Positions 38,158-39,631 of a DNA stretch of 39,631 bases are shown here, piece by piece. Origin of the DNA: a virus; the IMG/VR virus record IMGVR_UViG_3300042691_009031, positions 1 to 39,631 of that record. The stretch is one strand, 5' to 3'. The notes beneath the pieces were generated by a model that saw only the letters and a program-made list of their open reading frames with translations, was not told the origin of the DNA and made no database searches. A program made the translations under genes and the position numbers. Position 1 is the first letter of the stretch, and each line of letters opens with the position of its first letter.

Positions 38158-38373
38158 ATGAAAACTTTTATTGAAGCCCATAAAGTTGACGGAGTAAAAG
38201 TCTGCCGCTCCGAAGTTGAGGTGGTTTGCTTCCATTGCCAAGATCCAGTAAGTGAGCATGAACAGGAAACTGGAACCTGCACCAACTGCGGCCAACAATG
38301 GCGTCCCAAACAGTCTGTATCCGTCTGGGCGGCATCAGTCAAAGGCGGGGCTAAAACTTGGGGTCAGCAGTGA
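38158..38373 (+). CDS. Small zinc-ribbon protein, 71 aa
   Basis: Two CxxC pairs, VVCFHCQDPVSEHEQ and GTCTNCGQQWRPKQ, spaced about 17 residues apart, predict a zinc ribbon. The end is basic and Trp/Gly-rich (WAASVKGGAKTWGQQ). It begins between the collar fibre and the lysis genes. Unknown role. The ATG has only a weak ribosome binding site. Confidence 0.66.
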   Translation: MKTFIEAHKVDGVKVCRSEVEVVCFHCQDPVSEHEQETGTCTNCGQQWRPKQSVSVWAASVKGGAKTWGQQ

Positions 38374-38429
38374 AACTCTGGGCATTGACTTTCTTATTTT
38401 TACTGCTACCTTGGATTTGGCTAATTTAG
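38370..38429 (+). CDS. Possible 19-aa hydrophobic peptide
   Basis: GTG at 38370 overlaps the preceding stop (GTGA) and the ORF reads MKLWALTFLFLLLPWIWLI. It is almost wholly hydrophobic and just upstream of the lysis genes. It could be a small membrane-acting peptide; support is only position and composition. Confidence 0.25.
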   Translation: MKLWALTFLFLLLPWIWLI

Positions 38430-38446
38430 GGACAGGGGAATGAATC

Positions 38447-38905
38447 TTGAGTCAACTGCCAGATCCGGGGAATCCCGCAGAAGTCGCCCGTGCGGCTTTA
38501 GGTGGCATAAAGGAAGCCATCAAGGTAGGCCGGGAAATAAAAGAAGTCGGGAAGGAGATGAACTCCTTCTTGGACGAAGAGGCCAAGGCCCGAGTGGCAT
38601 GGCGCAGGAAGCAGCAGGAAGTTCAGAGGCGTGGCGACATGATGTACATAGACGCCATCAACGAGTACCGAGTTCTTTATAACATTAAGAAAACAAAGGA
38701 AGAAGCGTTTAAGCAAATTGAAAAAGAGTTTGGCAAGCGGGCGGTAAGTGAGGTACAGGATTTAGAAGCACGGCTTAGGAAAGAACGAAAAGATTTACAG
38801 AAAGAGTTTGATTCGGATCGAGAAGCGACAAGGCGGGAGTGGTTAATAATTATTTTGTTCTCTGCCTTGATTTACGGAATACTCAAAGCGACAAAGGTGT
38901 GGTGA
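38447..38905 (+). CDS. Coiled-coil protein with C-terminal membrane anchor, 152 aa
   Basis: A TTG start at 38447, 8 nt after AGGGGAA, gives MSQLPDPGNPAEVARAALGG. A charged coiled coil (about residues 60-125: RRGDMMYIDAINEYRV, ARLRKERKDLQKEFDSDR) is followed by one membrane segment LIIILFSALIYGILKA (about 132-147). The layout, next to holin and endolysin, suggests an o-spanin/i-spanin-like or other lysis partner. An ATG at 38440 is in another frame and gives an unlikely protein, so TTG is preferred. Confidence 0.68.
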   Translation: MSQLPDPGNPAEVARAALGGIKEAIKVGREIKEVGKEMNSFLDEEAKARVAWRRKQQEVQRRGDMMYIDAINEYRVLYNIKKTKEEAFKQIEKEFGKRAVSEVQDLEARLRKERKDLQKEFDSDREATRREWLIIILFSALIYGILKATKVW

Positions 38906-38906
38906 T

Positions 38907-39410
38907 ATGGAATGGCTTGCAAAGATAGCGCCGACTGCGGCGACACTGCTTGGGGGTCCATTAGCCGGGATGGCGGTGGATGCGATTGGTTCTGCACTGG
39001 GCATGAAAGATGCCACTAAGGATCAAATTAAAGACGCACTATCGTCTGGCAATATTAACGCCGAGCAGATGGCTGCACTCAAACAGGTGGAGGCCAACCT
39101 CAAGATTAAGATGAAAGAGTTGGACATCAAACTTGAGGAAATCCACGCTGGTGATCGGAACTCTGCCCGTGAGATGGCGGTTAAGACTGGGGATATCTGG
39201 ACGCCTCGGATTATCGCTGCGGTGGTCTTTATCGTCTGGGGCCTAATTAACTGGAAACTCTTTAACGGCACCATTGGCGGGGATATGCGAGAGTTGGTTG
39301 CCCGTGCTCTTGGAACGCTGGACGCCATCCTGATGGCGGTTGTTTATTACTATTTTGGATCGTCATCTGGTTCCAAAGAAAAAACCGATGCGATGGCGAG
39401 CAAAAAATGA
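38907..39410 (+). CDS. Holin, 3TM GTA-type, 167 aa
   Basis: Matches the three-membrane-segment holin family of gene transfer agents and phages. It has an N-terminal hydrophobic PTAATLLGGPLAGMAVDAIG, an intermediate charged helix (AALKQVEANLKIKMKELDIK), a second membrane segment IIAAVVFIVWGLINWKL (about residues 102-118) and a third, LDAILMAVVYYYFGS (about 138-152). It makes the hole that releases the endolysin encoded next. It overlaps the endolysin gene by 4 nt (ATGA). Confidence 0.82.
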   Translation: MEWLAKIAPTAATLLGGPLAGMAVDAIGSALGMKDATKDQIKDALSSGNINAEQMAALKQVEANLKIKMKELDIKLEEIHAGDRNSAREMAVKTGDIWTPRIIAAVVFIVWGLINWKLFNGTIGGDMRELVARALGTLDAILMAVVYYYFGSSSGSKEKTDAMASKK

Positions 39411-39631
39411 ATCTGACCGCTAACTTTTCCTTGGCCGAGATGGTGAAGTCTGAGACTGCCCTTCGGCATGACATGGACAACACGCCCGGGGAGGCGGAAA
39501 TTGAAAATCTTAAAAGATTGGCTGAGAAGGTTTTACAACCTGTTAGAGACCATTACGCTAAGGGCGTCAAAGTCAACTCGGGCTATCGTCACCCGGAAGT
39601 CAACGCCAAGGTCGGTGGGTCAAAAACTTCA
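39407..39631 (+). CDS. M15-type peptidase endolysin, 5' part only
   Basis: Starts MNLTANFSLAEMVKSETALR (first 75 codons in the window; gene cut at 39631). SGYRHPEVNAKVGGSKTS at residues 58-75 is the metal-ligand region of the zinc peptidase M15_3 family (SGYR-x-P-x-VN-x-x-VGG-x-x-xS-x-H), which cleaves peptidoglycan crosslinks. The second histidine and downstream acid lie beyond the end. The order holin then endolysin is standard. Confidence 0.84.
   Translation, partial: MNLTANFSLAEMVKSETALRHDMDNTPGEAEIENLKRLAEKVLQPVRDHYAKGVKVNSGYRHPEVNAKVGGSKTS

Noticed and set aside
38440-38682. Alternative ATG frame beside the 152-aa lysis-region gene
   Set aside because: It gives an Arg/Gly/Ser-rich sequence with no structure, while the TTG frame gives a coherent coiled-coil and membrane anchor.
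1-39631. tRNA genes, CRISPR arrays, insertion sequences, integrase
   Set aside because: Looked for in the intergenic parts and gene order; none could be supported by reading the sequence.

Overview
The window is most of the genome of a tailed, probably short-tailed (podovirus-like) double-stranded DNA phage of the kind recovered from freshwater or marine metagenomes. The evidence is a complete packaging and head module (terminase pair, 819-aa portal, scaffold, gpT-like major capsid protein), several long repetitive fibre proteins, a holin plus M15 endolysin, and no tape-measure gene. No integrase, tRNA or CRISPR array is seen. The host is uncertain. The small left-end proteins with 'REREAC'/'IRARGEK' wording remind me of phages of Burkholderiales-type betaproteobacteria, but this is recall rather than proof.

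Layout: (1) 31-10523, minus strand: a tightly overlapped run of about 24 mostly unknown genes. It includes a glycosyltransferase-like protein, a class I methyltransferase, and a module made of a MoxR-type AAA+ ATPase, a HExxH/VWA protein, a 58-aa ribbon-helix-helix-like protein and a DUF3150-like protein. (2) 10524-11795: a 1.27-kb gene-poor control region with two operator palindromes (a third sits at its downstream edge), an iteron-like TGTTCY cluster in AT-rich DNA, a hairpin and a terminator. (3) 11796-12293, minus strand: a stand-alone GC-rich gene with its own promoter and terminator. (4) 12294-12896: the divergent promoter region, with a 26-bp direct repeat. (5) 12897-21074, plus strand: terminase, portal, a GroES-like co-chaperonin, scaffold and capsid, closed by a strong terminator. 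(6) 21207-28401: small structural proteins, a second glycosyltransferase-like gene, an island of small Lys/Gly-rich proteins sharing a repeated C-terminal motif, and head-tail connector proteins. (7) 28410-38151: four kinds of fibre protein, including a tandem-duplicated tail-collar gene. (8) 38158-39631: the lysis module, with the M15 endolysin cut by the window end.

The most striking regulatory signal is a near-identical palindrome (half-site TTATAGTC, mirrored GACTATAA, centre of 0 or 1 base). It occurs seven times, all between 6553 and 12386 in the early region and always between genes. Three copies sit just ahead of ribosome binding sites, and one lies immediately upstream of a -35 box. 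A 58-aa ribbon-helix-helix-like ORF beside one copy is the natural candidate for its binding protein.

No DNA polymerase, primase, helicase or RNA polymerase is recognisable. Either replication relies on the host, or that module lies outside the window beyond the truncated endolysin gene.
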